A stretch of DNA of 64,000 nucleotides from Xanthomonas sacchari (GTDB taxonomy: Bacteria > Pseudomonadota > Gammaproteobacteria > Xanthomonadales > Xanthomonadaceae). The notes beneath the pieces were generated by a model. It made no database searches. It was not told the DNA's origin and saw only the letters and a program-made list of their open reading frames with translations. Both the position numbers and the translations under genes were made by a program. Location: positions 1,159,001-1,223,000 of the forward strand of contig NZ_CP100647.1 in the NCBI RefSeq assembly GCF_024266585.1, read 5' to 3'. Shown piece by piece: positions 52,860 through 61,615 of the stretch (positions are counted from its first letter, which is position 1; the number at the start of each line of letters is the position of its first letter).

Positions 52860-54170
52860 ATGATCCGACTGCCGAGATTCGCTCGCGTTGCACGTCTGCG
52901 TCGCGGCGTCGGCCTGCTGCTGGCCGTGCTGCTGGCCAGCGCCGCGGCCGATGCCGCACCGGCGCCGGCCGACCAGGCCAGCGCGGATTGCCTGGCGGCG
53001 CTGCTGCAGCGGCTGGGCTGGCGCATCGGCAGCACCGCCGCGGCGCAGCCGCAGATCGCGGCGGGCGCGCCGTGCGAGCGCGGTTCCTTGGCCGAGGCGC
53101 AGGCGCATGGCGACCTGCAGGCGGCCTTGCCCGCGGCCTGGAACAACGCGCAACGGCAGCAGGCGCTGCGCGCCTTGCTGGATACCCCGGCGACGCAGTG
53201 CGGCTACTTCCTGCAACTGGGCGCGGCCACCGCGCGCGCGGTCGCGCGCCTGCAGGACAATCCCGGCTATCGCTTCTCGGCGCTGCAACTGGGCTGGATC
53301 GGGTTCGGCCTGCGCGGCGCGCAGGCGCAGGGCTGGGAGCGCTTCCGCAGCTTCGGCCGTGGCTACCGCCCGGCCGGCGGCAATGCGCAGGCGATCGAGG
53401 CGTTCTACAGCGGCCACGTGCGTTCGGAATGCGGCGTGGGCCGGCAGATCGCGCAATTGGCCACGCAGCGCGAGCTGTATGGCGATGCCGCGTTCGATCG
53501 TGCGTTCAGCGCCGACGAACTGGCGATCGGCACCTTCCTGACCCTGCACGACACCGACAGCATCCTGCTCGGCGCGCACGCCGGCGCGTTCTTCGCCGAC
53601 GGCGAGGCGGCCAGGACCGCGCAACGCGGCCGCGCCGCCTTCCTCGGCGCGCCCGGCTACATCGTGCACGTGTTCGAGCGCCGCTACCTGGACGACATCA
53701 ACAACCAGGCGGAGAACTTCGTGGTCGCCGCGGTCAGCGCCGAGGCCGCGGCGGCGCTGCGCGCGCACGGCGGCTTCGCGTACTACGACGGCCAGAACCG
53801 GCGCATCTGGGAGCTGGCGCAGGCGCTGCGCGGTCCGGGACGCGAGCGCTTCGAGCGGCTGCTGTACGCGCGCGACCCGGCGCTGCGCGCAGGCCTGGAC
53901 CCGGCGCAGCGGGCGGTGCTCGCGCAGCTCGACGCCCTGCTCGGCGATCCGTTCTACCGCGGCTTTCAGGTCTACGTGCATCCCAAGGGCGTCAAGCCGA
54001 TCGGCTACCACGTGGCGCGCCTGCTGGACCGCAACCCGCGCACGCCGTTCGCGATCGAGCTGACCCTGCACAATCTGCACACCACGCTGTACCAGCGCTG
54101 GCGCGACCTGCAGCTGCGCGACTGCGCCCGGATGCCGCCGCCGGCGTCCGCCGCGGCACCGGCGCCTTAG
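52860..54170 (+). CDS. Exported protein of unknown function
   Basis: A 436-residue protein with a signal peptide (RRGVGLLLAVLLASAAADA, to about residue 34). I do not recognise a family. The mature part contains LSALQLGWIGFGLRGAQAQGWERF-type aromatic segments, an FGRGYRPAGGNAQAIEAFY stretch, EFYSGHVRSECGVGRQIAQ, NNQAENFVVAAVSAEAAAAL, and four or five cysteines that may form disulfides. The codon bias matches its neighbours and the frame is open throughout, so it is a real gene, probably periplasmic. It is divergent from the epimerase gene and 69 bp before gnd. Confidence 0.72.
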   Translation: MIRLPRFARVARLRRGVGLLLAVLLASAAADAAPAPADQASADCLAALLQRLGWRIGSTAAAQPQIAAGAPCERGSLAEAQAHGDLQAALPAAWNNAQRQQALRALLDTPATQCGYFLQLGAATARAVARLQDNPGYRFSALQLGWIGFGLRGAQAQGWERFRSFGRGYRPAGGNAQAIEAFYSGHVRSECGVGRQIAQLATQRELYGDAAFDRAFSADELAIGTFLTLHDTDSILLGAHAGAFFADGEAARTAQRGRAAFLGAPGYIVHVFERRYLDDINNQAENFVVAAVSAEAAAALRAHGGFAYYDGQNRRIWELAQALRGPGRERFERLLYARDPALRAGLDPAQRAVLAQLDALLGDPFYRGFQVYVHPKGVKPIGYHVARLLDRNPRTPFAIELTLHNLHTTLYQRWRDLQLRDCARMPPPASAAAPAP

Positions 54171-54239
54171 CTGCGCGTCACGTCGGCGGCGCCGCTTCGT
54201 GAGACCCTAACCCTCCTTTTTTCGAACCGGGAACGACGC

Positions 54240-55184
54240 ATGGAACTGGGACTTGTAGGCTTGGGCCGGATGGGCGCGAACATGGCCGAGCGGCTGGTGC
54301 GCGGCGGGCACCGCGTGGTCGGTTTCGACCTGGGCGAGGCCGCGCGCAGCGCCGCGCAGCAGCGCGGGGTGGAAGCGGTCGACAGCATGGCCGCGCTGGT
54401 CGCGGCGCTGCCGGCGCCGCGCGCGGTGTGGCTGATGGTGCCCGCCGGAAAGGTGGTCGACGACACCCTGGCCGCGCTGCTGCCGCTGCTGGGCAAGGGC
54501 GATGTGGTGATCGACGGCGGCAATTCCTATTACAAGGATTCGATGCGCCGCGCCGGCGAACTGGCCGCGCACGGCATCGCCTACGTCGACTGCGGCACCA
54601 GCGGCGGCGTGTGGGGCCTGCAGGAGGGCTATAGCCTGATGATTGGTGGCGACACCGCGGCGGTGCAGCGCCTGCACGACGTGTTCGCGACGCTGGCGCC
54701 GGCAGCCAATGCCGGCTGGGGACATGTCGGCCCCAGCGGCGCCGGCCACTTCACCAAGATGGTCCACAACGGCATCGAGTATGGGTTGATGCAGGCCTAT
54801 GCCGAGGGCTTCGCGCTGATGGGGCGCAAGCAGGAGTTCGCGCTGGATCTGCACCAGGTGGCCGAGGTCTGGCGCCAGGGCAGCGTGGTGCGGTCCTGGC
54901 TGCTGGACCTGTGCGCGGATGCACTGGGCGCCAATCCGACCCTGTCCGGGATCGCGCCGTTCGTCCAGGACTCCGGCGAAGGCCGCTGGACCGTGGCCGA
55001 GGCGATCGACCTGGACGTGCCGGCGCCGGTGATCACCCTCTCGCTGCTGGAGCGGCTGCGCTCGCGCGAGGACGATTCGTTCGCCGACAAGCTGCTGGCG
55101 GCGATGCGCAACCAGTTCGGCGGTCACGCGATCAAGCACGAGGGCGGCGACGCGCCCGCGCCGGGCGGCACGCGTCCGGCCTGA
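54240..55184 (+). CDS. gnd: 6-phosphogluconate dehydrogenase, short (GndA/YqeC) type
   Basis: A 314-residue cytosolic oxidoreductase that decarboxylates 6-phosphogluconate to ribulose 5-phosphate. It shows the Rossmann motif GLGRMGANMAERL, DGGNSYYKDSMRR, CGTSGGVWGLQEGY and the catalytic lysine region GHFTKMVHNGIEYGLMQ. The short form of about 300 residues is usually NAD-dependent, unlike the 470-residue NADP enzyme; Asp31 after strand 2 (FDLGE) agrees with NAD. It ends 10 bp from a convergent oxidoreductase. Confidence 0.92.
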   Translation: MELGLVGLGRMGANMAERLVRGGHRVVGFDLGEAARSAAQQRGVEAVDSMAALVAALPAPRAVWLMVPAGKVVDDTLAALLPLLGKGDVVIDGGNSYYKDSMRRAGELAAHGIAYVDCGTSGGVWGLQEGYSLMIGGDTAAVQRLHDVFATLAPAANAGWGHVGPSGAGHFTKMVHNGIEYGLMQAYAEGFALMGRKQEFALDLHQVAEVWRQGSVVRSWLLDLCADALGANPTLSGIAPFVQDSGEGRWTVAEAIDLDVPAPVITLSLLERLRSREDDSFADKLLAAMRNQFGGHAIKHEGGDAPAPGGTRPA

Positions 55185-55194
55185 CGCGCGCGGC

Positions 55195-56235
55195 TCAGTC
55201 CAGCGCCACGCTGCAGCCAGTGGCGGCGCTGCGCACGCCCGCCTCGAGCAGGCGCATCACCGCCAGCGCCTGCGCCGCATCCACCGGCGCCGGCGCGCGC
55301 CCGGCCACTGCCTCGCGAAAGGCCGCGTAGCAGTCGCGGTAATCGCCGCGATGCGCGGGCACGGGCTGGACGGTGTGGGTGCCGTCGGCGCCGACCAGGT
55401 GCAACTGGCCGGGCAGGGGATCTTCGCCCCAGTCCGGCGCGCCCGGGACGACGCCGGCGCGCAACTGCGCTTCCTGCGTGTCCAGGCCGTGCTTGAGGTA
55501 GCTGCCGCCGGTGCCGTGGACCGCGAAGCGCAGCCCGTTCGCGGCGACCAGCGAGCCGGCATGCAGCACCACCCGCAGCCGCGGATAGCGCAGCACCGCA
55601 TGCACGTAGTCCACCGCCTGCGCGCCGGTGCGCTGCAGCGCCAGGTCGGCCTGCACCGAGTGCGGGGGCCCGAACAGTTGCAGCGCCTGGTCGAGCAGGT
55701 GCGGCCCCAGGTCGAACCACAGCCCGGAGCCGGGCAGCGCGTGCTCGCGCCAGCGGTCGCCGACCTGCGGACGGTAGCGATCGAAGTGCGAGTGGAACTC
55801 GGCGATCTCGCCCAGCGTGCCCGCCTCCAGCAGGGCGCGCACGCCCAGGAAGTCGCCGTCCCAGCGCCGGTTCTGGAACACGCTGACGATGCGGCCGACG
55901 CGCTGCGCCTGTTCGAGCACCTGCTGCGCTTCGGCCACGTCCAGGGTGAACGGCTTGTCCACCAGCACGTGCTTGCCCTGCGCCAGGGCGGCCAGCGCCA
56001 GCGGCGCGTGGGTCTGGTTGGGCGTGGCGATCACCACCGCGTCGACCTGCGGGTCGGCGAAGGCCTGTGCGGCATCGGCGACCACGCGCGCCTGCGGCCA
56101 GGCCGCGCTGGCGTCCTCGGCTTGGCGCGAGACCACGGTATGCAGGCGCAGGCCTGGCGTGTGCGCGATCAGCGGCGCATGGAAGGTGCGGCCGACATAG
56201 CCGAAGCCGAGCAGGGCGAGATTGACGTCGGACAT
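55195..56235 (-). CDS. Gfo/Idh/MocA-family oxidoreductase
   Basis: A 346-residue cytosolic NAD(P)-dependent sugar-type oxidoreductase. It shows GFGYVGRTFHAPLI in the Rossmann domain, IATPNQTHAPLA, VDKPFTLDVAEAQQ (the EKP position, here DKP) and the substrate-domain GLWFDLGPHLLDQALQLFG with the catalytic histidine. The substrate is unknown; it lies convergent to gnd. The ATG at 56235 starts the fold; an upstream in-frame extension is poorly coded. Confidence 0.88.
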   Translation of the reverse strand: MSDVNLALLGFGYVGRTFHAPLIAHTPGLRLHTVVSRQAEDASAAWPQARVVADAAQAFADPQVDAVVIATPNQTHAPLALAALAQGKHVLVDKPFTLDVAEAQQVLEQAQRVGRIVSVFQNRRWDGDFLGVRALLEAGTLGEIAEFHSHFDRYRPQVGDRWREHALPGSGLWFDLGPHLLDQALQLFGPPHSVQADLALQRTGAQAVDYVHAVLRYPRLRVVLHAGSLVAANGLRFAVHGTGGSYLKHGLDTQEAQLRAGVVPGAPDWGEDPLPGQLHLVGADGTHTVQPVPAHRGDYRDCYAAFREAVAGRAPAPVDAAQALAVMRLLEAGVRSAATGCSVALD

Positions 56236-56379
56236 GGGTGTGGGCGCAAGCGGCGGAACCACAGTATCGCCCGGCCCGGGGCGGCAGGTTGCGCATTCAC
56301 GCTGCGGCGATTGTGCGGTCACGCCGCCTGTACGACGGCGTGGTGGAGACTGCGCACACTTTCAGCGGAGGAAAACACG

Positions 56380-56796
56380 ATGAAGACGATCAATGCACGC
56401 ACCCTGCTCGGCGCCACCCTGGTGGCCGGTTTCGCGTTCGGCGCCGGCCAGGCGTTCGCGGCCGGCCAGACCACCGGCGCCAAGGACCACGGCAGCATGG
56501 GCCAGCAGGACACCATGCAGCACGACACCACGGCCCACGACGCCAGCCGCCACGACTCCAAGGAGCCGGTCACCGACACCTGGATCACCACCAAGGTCAA
56601 GGCCGACCTGCTGGCGACCAAGGACGTCAGCGGCACCGAGATCAAGGTCGAGACCGTCAACGGCACGGTGAAGCTGTCGGGCGCGGTCGCGACCAAGGCG
56701 GAGAAGGACAAGGCGGTGTCGGTCGCCAAGATGATCGACGGCGTCAAGAAGGTGGATGCGTCCGGCCTGAAGGTCAGCGCCACCGCCAAGAAGTAA
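56380..56796 (+). CDS. Periplasmic BON-domain protein (OsmY-like)
   Basis: A 138-residue exported protein: signal peptide (to AFA-AGQ, about residue 28), a His/Asp/Met-rich stretch (about 32-60) and a single BON domain (about 62-135: DTWITTKVKADLLATKDVSGTEIKVETVNGTVKLSG). BON proteins bind phospholipid or envelope surfaces and are often stress-induced. AGCGGAGG stands before the ATG. A terminator follows. Confidence 0.88.
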   Translation: MKTINARTLLGATLVAGFAFGAGQAFAAGQTTGAKDHGSMGQQDTMQHDTTAHDASRHDSKEPVTDTWITTKVKADLLATKDVSGTEIKVETVNGTVKLSGAVATKAEKDKAVSVAKMIDGVKKVDASGLKVSATAKK

Positions 56797-56862
56797 GTTT
56801 TGCGATCCGCAGCCGCGGGTGGGGATGCGACGAGGCGCCCCACCCGCGACAGCCGGCCTGCG

Positions 56863-56887
56863 ACGCACCCTGCGGGGTGCGTTTTTT
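56863..56887 (+). terminator. Rho-independent terminator after the BON gene
   Basis: Stem ACGCACCC/GGGTGCGT with a 4-nt TGCG loop, then six T residues. Confidence 0.9.
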
Positions 56888-56963
56888 ATTGGGAGGCGCG
56901 GAAAATCCGCGACGGCCATCGCATTTCGCGTGGTTTTGACATCTGCTCGGACATCATCCCTTC

Positions 56964-57332
56964 ATGTTCGTCAACGGATCACGCGCGATGTTGGACACCC
57001 AACCCCACCCGGCCGCGGGGCACGCGGCCGCGGCCGCCGAAGCGTTGGGCGCCGCGCTGTCCGGCCCCGGCGCGCGGCCGTCGCCGCTGCTGACGGCGGT
57101 GCGCGGGCTCGAAGCGCAGTTGAGCATGCTGTTGACCACCTTTCACGACGATGCCGGTTTCTGGCCGGCGTTCTCCGCAGTGATGCAGGAGCTGGACCAG
57201 GCCCTGAGCCAGTCCGAGCGCCAGCGCCTGCGCAGCCATGCCGATTTCCTGCTGGTCCGCGCAGGCATGCCGGCGTGGACCCTGGTCGGCCCCACCGCCG
57301 GTTGCGTCCCCGCCCCGGTGCGCCGGCCCTGA
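56964..57332 (+). CDS. Small hypothetical protein
   Basis: A 122-residue cytosolic-looking protein with no recognised domain. The central part (about 40-100) is predicted helical: LLTAVRGLEAQLSMLLTTF, FWPAFSAVMQELDQALSQSERQRLRSHADFLL. The start may instead be the ATG at 56988, giving a protein of 114 residues; neither has a clear ribosome site. It lies between the BON terminator and a histidine kinase gene, and codon use agrees with coding. Confidence 0.5.
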   Translation: MFVNGSRAMLDTQPHPAAGHAAAAAEALGAALSGPGARPSPLLTAVRGLEAQLSMLLTTFHDDAGFWPAFSAVMQELDQALSQSERQRLRSHADFLLVRAGMPAWTLVGPTAGCVPAPVRRP

Positions 57333-57531
57333 GCGCGGCCCGCGCGTGGCGCTCCCGGGGGCGGCCACGTGCCGCCCGTTTCGTCGTGCGTGCGGGCTGG
57401 GATAGAGTCCGCGCATCTCTCGCGATCGGGGTGTCGCGCTTCCGCTGAATAATTCATCTGCTGCCGGGGAAGATGGGCGACAATGCGCGCCCGCGATGGC
57501 CGCAGCCGTTCCTTCTTTTTACGCACCCGCT

Positions 57532-59343
57532 ATGCAGACCATCGCCAAACACGATGCTTGGGACCGCTGGCGCCTGCCGCTGCTGGCATTGGCTGTCGTC
57601 CTGATCGTCATCCTGCCCTCGCTGCTGCTGCGGCAGATGAATGCCAGCACCTTGCGCGCGGCCGACTGGGTCGGCCATAGCCAGGAAGTGACCGCCACCC
57701 TGAACGCGATGGAGGCGGACATGCGCGACATGGAGTCGGCGGCGATGGCGATGTCGCACGGCGTGCAGTCGCCGATCCTGGACGCGCGGTTGAAAGAGGC
57801 GCGCGCGTCGTTGCCGCCGACCATGGCCCACCTGGCCGAACTGACCCGCGACAACCCCGATCAGCAGGTCCGCGTCGGGCGCCTGCAGAGTACGTTGGAG
57901 CGGCGCGGGCTGATCGCCGAGCGGATCGCGCAGACGCGCGATCCGGAGCGGGTCCGCGCCCTGATCCAGGACATGACCGCCGACAACCCGGTCCGCGGCC
58001 TGATCGCCGAACTGCAGCGGCGCGAGGACGAACTACTGCGCGAGCGCACCGCCGACGCCGATCAGCGCCGCATGCTCGCCTCGATGATGAGCTGGACCTC
58101 GCTGCTGGTGCAGTTGCTGCTGCTGGGCCTGGTGATCTGGCTGCTGCAGCGGCAGATCGGCCGGCGCCTGGACGCCGAGCGCCACATGCTGCGCGCCAAC
58201 AGCCGCGCCGCGGCGGTGCTGCAGACCGTGCGCGAGCCGATCGTGCTGCTCGACGGCACGCAGCGGATGATGATGCACAACACCGCCTTCGCCGAACTGT
58301 ATGGCATGGACCTGGCCGATCCGCCGAAGATGCTGGCCGATGTCGGCGATGGCGTCTGGCGCGATCCGCTCATCGTCCAGCGCCTGGCCGACGTGATGTT
58401 ACGCGGACGCGAATTGTGGGATTTCGAGCACGAACAACTCGGCGCCGATGGCGTACCAAGGACCATGTTGCTGAATGCGCGGCGCATGCCGCTGCCGGAC
58501 AGCGAGGATGAAGTGGTGTTGATGACGGTCAGCGATATCACCCTGCAGAAAACCGCGCAGCAGCGCATCCAGGAGCTGAACCGGCAACTGGAGGGCAAGA
58601 TCGAGCAGGTGTCGGAAGTCAATCGCGAACTGGAGGCGTTCAGCTACTCGGTCTCGCACGACCTGCGCGCGCCGCTGCGCCACGTCGCCGGCTTCGCCGA
58701 CAAGCTGGCCCGTCATCTGGGCGACGGCGCCGACGAGAAGAGCCGGCATTACCTGGAGGTGATCGGCACCTCGGCGCGGCGCATGGCCTCGCTGATCGAC
58801 GACCTGCTGGTCTACTCGCGCCTGGGCCGCAGCGCGTTGCGCCTGCAGGCGGTGGACATGCAGTCGCTGGTGGCGGAGACGCGCTCGGTGCTGGACGCCA
58901 ACTACCAGTCCGACCAGGGCGGCAGCGGCCACCGCATCGAGTGGAGCATCGCGCCGTTGCCGATCCTGGTCGCCGACGAGAACATGATGCGGCAGCTGTG
59001 GCTGAACCTGCTCGGCAACGCGGTCAAGTACAGCGCCAAGCGCGAGGTCGCGCAGATCGAGGTCGGCTACCAGGTGCAGCCGGACGGCAGCCACCATTTC
59101 AGCGTGCGCGACAACGGCGCCGGTTTCGACATGACCTACGCGGCCAAGCTGTTCGGCGTGTTCCAGCGCCTGCACAAGGCCAGCGAGTACTCCGGCACCG
59201 GCATCGGCCTGGCCAGCGTGCGCCGCGTGCTGACCCGCCATGGCGGCCAGATCTGGGCCGAATCCGCCCCCGACCAGGGCGCCACCTTCCATTTCGTTCT
59301 GCCCCCGGCGCCCGAAGCGTCCCCTACCGAGTTCATCGCATGA
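57532..59343 (+). CDS. CHASE3-PAS sensor histidine kinase
   Basis: A 603-residue inner-membrane kinase. TM1 is at about 15-33, a CHASE3-type periplasmic sensor spans about 40-183 (EADMRDMESA; TRDNPDQQVRVGRLQ), and TM2 is about 187-206. A PAS domain follows (about 225-335), then HisKA with His376 (FSYSVSHDLRAPLRH) and a HATPase with N box (NLLGNAVKYSAKR), DNGAGFD and GTGIGLASV. The kinase core is of the bacteriophytochrome-like type that signals to single-domain receivers. The start could be GTG/ATG upstream at 57496. It overlaps the response regulator by 4 bp. Confidence 0.92.
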   Translation: MQTIAKHDAWDRWRLPLLALAVVLIVILPSLLLRQMNASTLRAADWVGHSQEVTATLNAMEADMRDMESAAMAMSHGVQSPILDARLKEARASLPPTMAHLAELTRDNPDQQVRVGRLQSTLERRGLIAERIAQTRDPERVRALIQDMTADNPVRGLIAELQRREDELLRERTADADQRRMLASMMSWTSLLVQLLLLGLVIWLLQRQIGRRLDAERHMLRANSRAAAVLQTVREPIVLLDGTQRMMMHNTAFAELYGMDLADPPKMLADVGDGVWRDPLIVQRLADVMLRGRELWDFEHEQLGADGVPRTMLLNARRMPLPDSEDEVVLMTVSDITLQKTAQQRIQELNRQLEGKIEQVSEVNRELEAFSYSVSHDLRAPLRHVAGFADKLARHLGDGADEKSRHYLEVIGTSARRMASLIDDLLVYSRLGRSALRLQAVDMQSLVAETRSVLDANYQSDQGGSGHRIEWSIAPLPILVADENMMRQLWLNLLGNAVKYSAKREVAQIEVGYQVQPDGSHHFSVRDNGAGFDMTYAAKLFGVFQRLHKASEYSGTGIGLASVRRVLTRHGGQIWAESAPDQGATFHFVLPPAPEASPTEFIA

Positions 59344-59780
59344 CCGCCATCCGCACCATCCTGCTTGCCGAAGACAGCTCCGCCGATGCCGAAATGGCGG
59401 TGGATGCGTTGCGCGACGCGCGTCTGGCCAATCCCATCGTGCACGTCGAGGACGGCGTGGAGGCGATGGACTACCTGCTGCGCCGCGGCGCCTACGCCGA
59501 CCGCGAGGAAGGCCTGCCGGCGGTGCTGCTGCTGGACATCAAGATGCCGCGCATGGACGGCCTGGAAGTGCTCAAGCTGGTGCGCAGCGACGAGTCGCTC
59601 AAGCGCCTGCCGGTGGTGATCCTGTCGTCCTCGCGCGAGGAAAGCGACCTGGCGCGCAGCTGGGACCTGGGCGTCAACGCCTACGTGGTCAAGCCGGTGG
59701 ACGTGGACCAGTTCTTCACCGCGGTGAAGACGCTGGGGACCTTCTGGGCGCTGATCAACCAGGCGCCGGACAAAGAGTAA
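59340..59780 (+). CDS. Single-domain response regulator (Rcp1-like)
   Basis: A 146-residue stand-alone receiver. The acidic pocket is LAEDSSADAE (Glu11-Asp12), the phospho-acceptor is Asp66 (LLLDIKMPRMDG), and the switch residues SSS and KP (YVVKPVDVDQF) are present. There is no output domain, so it acts by phosphotransfer or protein contact. It starts on an ATGA overlap with the kinase gene and ends 6 bp before the next gene. Confidence 0.93.
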   Translation: MTAIRTILLAEDSSADAEMAVDALRDARLANPIVHVEDGVEAMDYLLRRGAYADREEGLPAVLLLDIKMPRMDGLEVLKLVRSDESLKRLPVVILSSSREESDLARSWDLGVNAYVVKPVDVDQFFTAVKTLGTFWALINQAPDKE

Positions 59781-59786
59781 GCGCGC

Positions 59787-61301
59787 ATGCCCACCACCGG
59801 CCCCAGGCTTGGCCCGATCCGGATCCTCATGGTGGAGGATTCGCCGGAGGACGCCGAGCTGCTGTCCGACCAGTTGCTGGACGCCGGCCTGGAGGCGACG
59901 TTCCGCCGCGTGGAAAGCGAGCCGGCGCTGCGCGACGCGCTGGGCGAGTTCGCGCCGGATATCGTGCTGTCGGACCTGAGCATGCCCGGTTTCTCCGGGC
60001 ACGAGGCCTTGCGGGTGGTGCGCGAGGACGGCAATGCGGTGCCCTTCATCTTCGTCTCCGGCACCATCGGCGAGGAGACCGCGGTGGAGGCGCTGCGCGA
60101 CGGCGCCAACGACTACATCATCAAGCACAACCCCACGCGCCTGCCGTCGGCGGTGGCGCGCGCGATCCGCGAGGCCCGCACCGAGCGCGAGCGGCAGCGG
60201 GTCGAGCGCGAGCTGATGCGCGCGCAGCGCCTGGAGAGCCTGGCTCTGCTCGCCGCCGGCCTCAGCCACGACCTGCGCAACATCCTGCAGCCGCTGCTGA
60301 TCGTGCCGGAACTGCTGGTCGGACGCAGCGACGATCCGCAACTGCGGCACCTGGCCGACGTCATCGCCGAATGCGGCCGGCGCGGCCACGAGATGGCCGA
60401 GTCGATGCTGTCGTTCGTGCGCGGCTCGCGCACGCCGAGCGAGCCGGTGCGGCTCGCCGAGCTGTTCCAGGCGGTGCAGATGCTGCTCAAGAGCAGCCTG
60501 CCGGAGCGGGTGACGCTGCAGGTCGACGTGGCCGATGCGGCGCTGTCGATCGAAGCCAACTACACCGAATTGCAGCAGTGCCTGCTCAACCTCGGCCTCA
60601 ACGCGATCCAGGCGATGCCCGACGGCGGCCATCTGAGCTTCTCGGCGGCGCCGGCGATCGGCGGCAACGGCAGCGAGCAGGTGCGCATCCTGGTCCGCGA
60701 CACCGGCATGGGCATGGACGCGGACACCCAGGCGCGGCTGTTCAGCCCGTTCTTCACCACCAAGCCGGACGGTACCGGTTTGGGCCTGATCTCGTGCAAG
60801 CGCATCGTCGAGAGCTACGGTGGCCGCATCGGCGTGGACAGCACGCCGGGCGAGGGCACCTGTTTCGAACTGCTGATGCCGCTGCGCGCGCCGCTGCCGT
60901 CGTTCGAGCCGGAGCCGTCGCTGCCGATGGGCAAGGGCCAGCGCGTGCTGCTGGTCGACGGCGAGGCCACGCGCCTGTCGCTGCTCGGCAATGCGCTGTC
61001 CAGCCAGGGCTACCGCCCGCAGCTGGCGTCCGACGGCGCCGCCGCGCTGCGCGACGTCGAGGAGCACGGCCTGCCGGACCTGGTGATCGTCGACAGCGAC
61101 ATCATCCTGCTGTCGGCGGTGCGCCTGCTGCTGGCCCTGCAGGACCTGGGCTACCAGGGCCCGGCGATCGTGCTCGAGGACACCGGCACCACCCTGGAGC
61201 GCGACCACTTCCCCGCCGACATCGCCGTGCACGTCCTGCGCAAGCCGCTGGAGATGCAGCGCGTGTTCCGCGCTGTGGCGCATGCCCTTGAAAGCGGCTG
61301 A
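59787..61301 (+). CDS. Receiver-histidine kinase-receiver hybrid protein
   Basis: A 504-residue soluble protein without TM segments. The N-terminal receiver has Asp63 (LSDLSMPGFSG). A kinase core follows with His161 (GLSHDLRNILQPLL), an N box (NLGLNAIQAMPDGGH), DTGMGMD and GTGLGLISCKR. The C-terminal domain (about 380-504) is a receiver-like fold (LLVDGEATRLSLLGNAL; LVIVDSDI; LRKPLEM), perhaps degenerate in its acidic pocket. It can take phosphate from and pass it within the same three-gene cluster. It is last in the operon, followed by the heptad element. Confidence 0.9.
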   Translation: MPTTGPRLGPIRILMVEDSPEDAELLSDQLLDAGLEATFRRVESEPALRDALGEFAPDIVLSDLSMPGFSGHEALRVVREDGNAVPFIFVSGTIGEETAVEALRDGANDYIIKHNPTRLPSAVARAIREARTERERQRVERELMRAQRLESLALLAAGLSHDLRNILQPLLIVPELLVGRSDDPQLRHLADVIAECGRRGHEMAESMLSFVRGSRTPSEPVRLAELFQAVQMLLKSSLPERVTLQVDVADAALSIEANYTELQQCLLNLGLNAIQAMPDGGHLSFSAAPAIGGNGSEQVRILVRDTGMGMDADTQARLFSPFFTTKPDGTGLGLISCKRIVESYGGRIGVDSTPGEGTCFELLMPLRAPLPSFEPEPSLPMGKGQRVLLVDGEATRLSLLGNALSSQGYRPQLASDGAAALRDVEEHGLPDLVIVDSDIILLSAVRLLLALQDLGYQGPAIVLEDTGTTLERDHFPADIAVHVLRKPLEMQRVFRAVAHALESG

Positions 61302-61307
61302 AGTGCT

Positions 61308-61611
61308 GGGAATGGGGAATGGGAAAGGCAACAGCAACAGCGATCGGCTTTCGCTGAGAGGCTGGCAATAGGAAGGCGGCAGCAAAACGACTGCCGCCTC
61401 GGCGGTGGGCATGCTCAAGCGCACGCTTCAGGAGTCGGGACTAGCGCTGCGATGCCCTATTCATCGCTGAGACGCTGATAACCACGGTCGAAAAGGCAGC
61501 AGCGCTGCATTGCATCCTGCAATGACGCGAGCGCCGACACGTCCCGTACATCGAAACGGAGGCATCGCACTCCGCTTTTACGATTCCCCACTCCCGATTC
61601 CCCACTCCCGG
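61308..61611. repeat. Heptad-bracketed element between the kinase cluster and the Anbu gene
   Basis: GGGAATG, GGGAATG, GGGAAAG (61308-61326) face GATTCCC, CACTCCC, GATTCCC, CACTCCC (61582-61611) across about 255 bp. The interior has a hairpin AGGCGGCAG/CTGCCGCCT (61374-61399) but no gene. It fills the whole 314-bp gap between two convergent genes. Confidence 0.78.
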
Positions 61612-61615
61612 CTTC

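Noticed and set aside
61374-61399. AGGCGGCAG/CTGCCGCCT hairpin considered as the terminator of the kinase operon
   Set aside because: The stem is good but no T-tract follows on either strand, so it is only mentioned within the repeat element.
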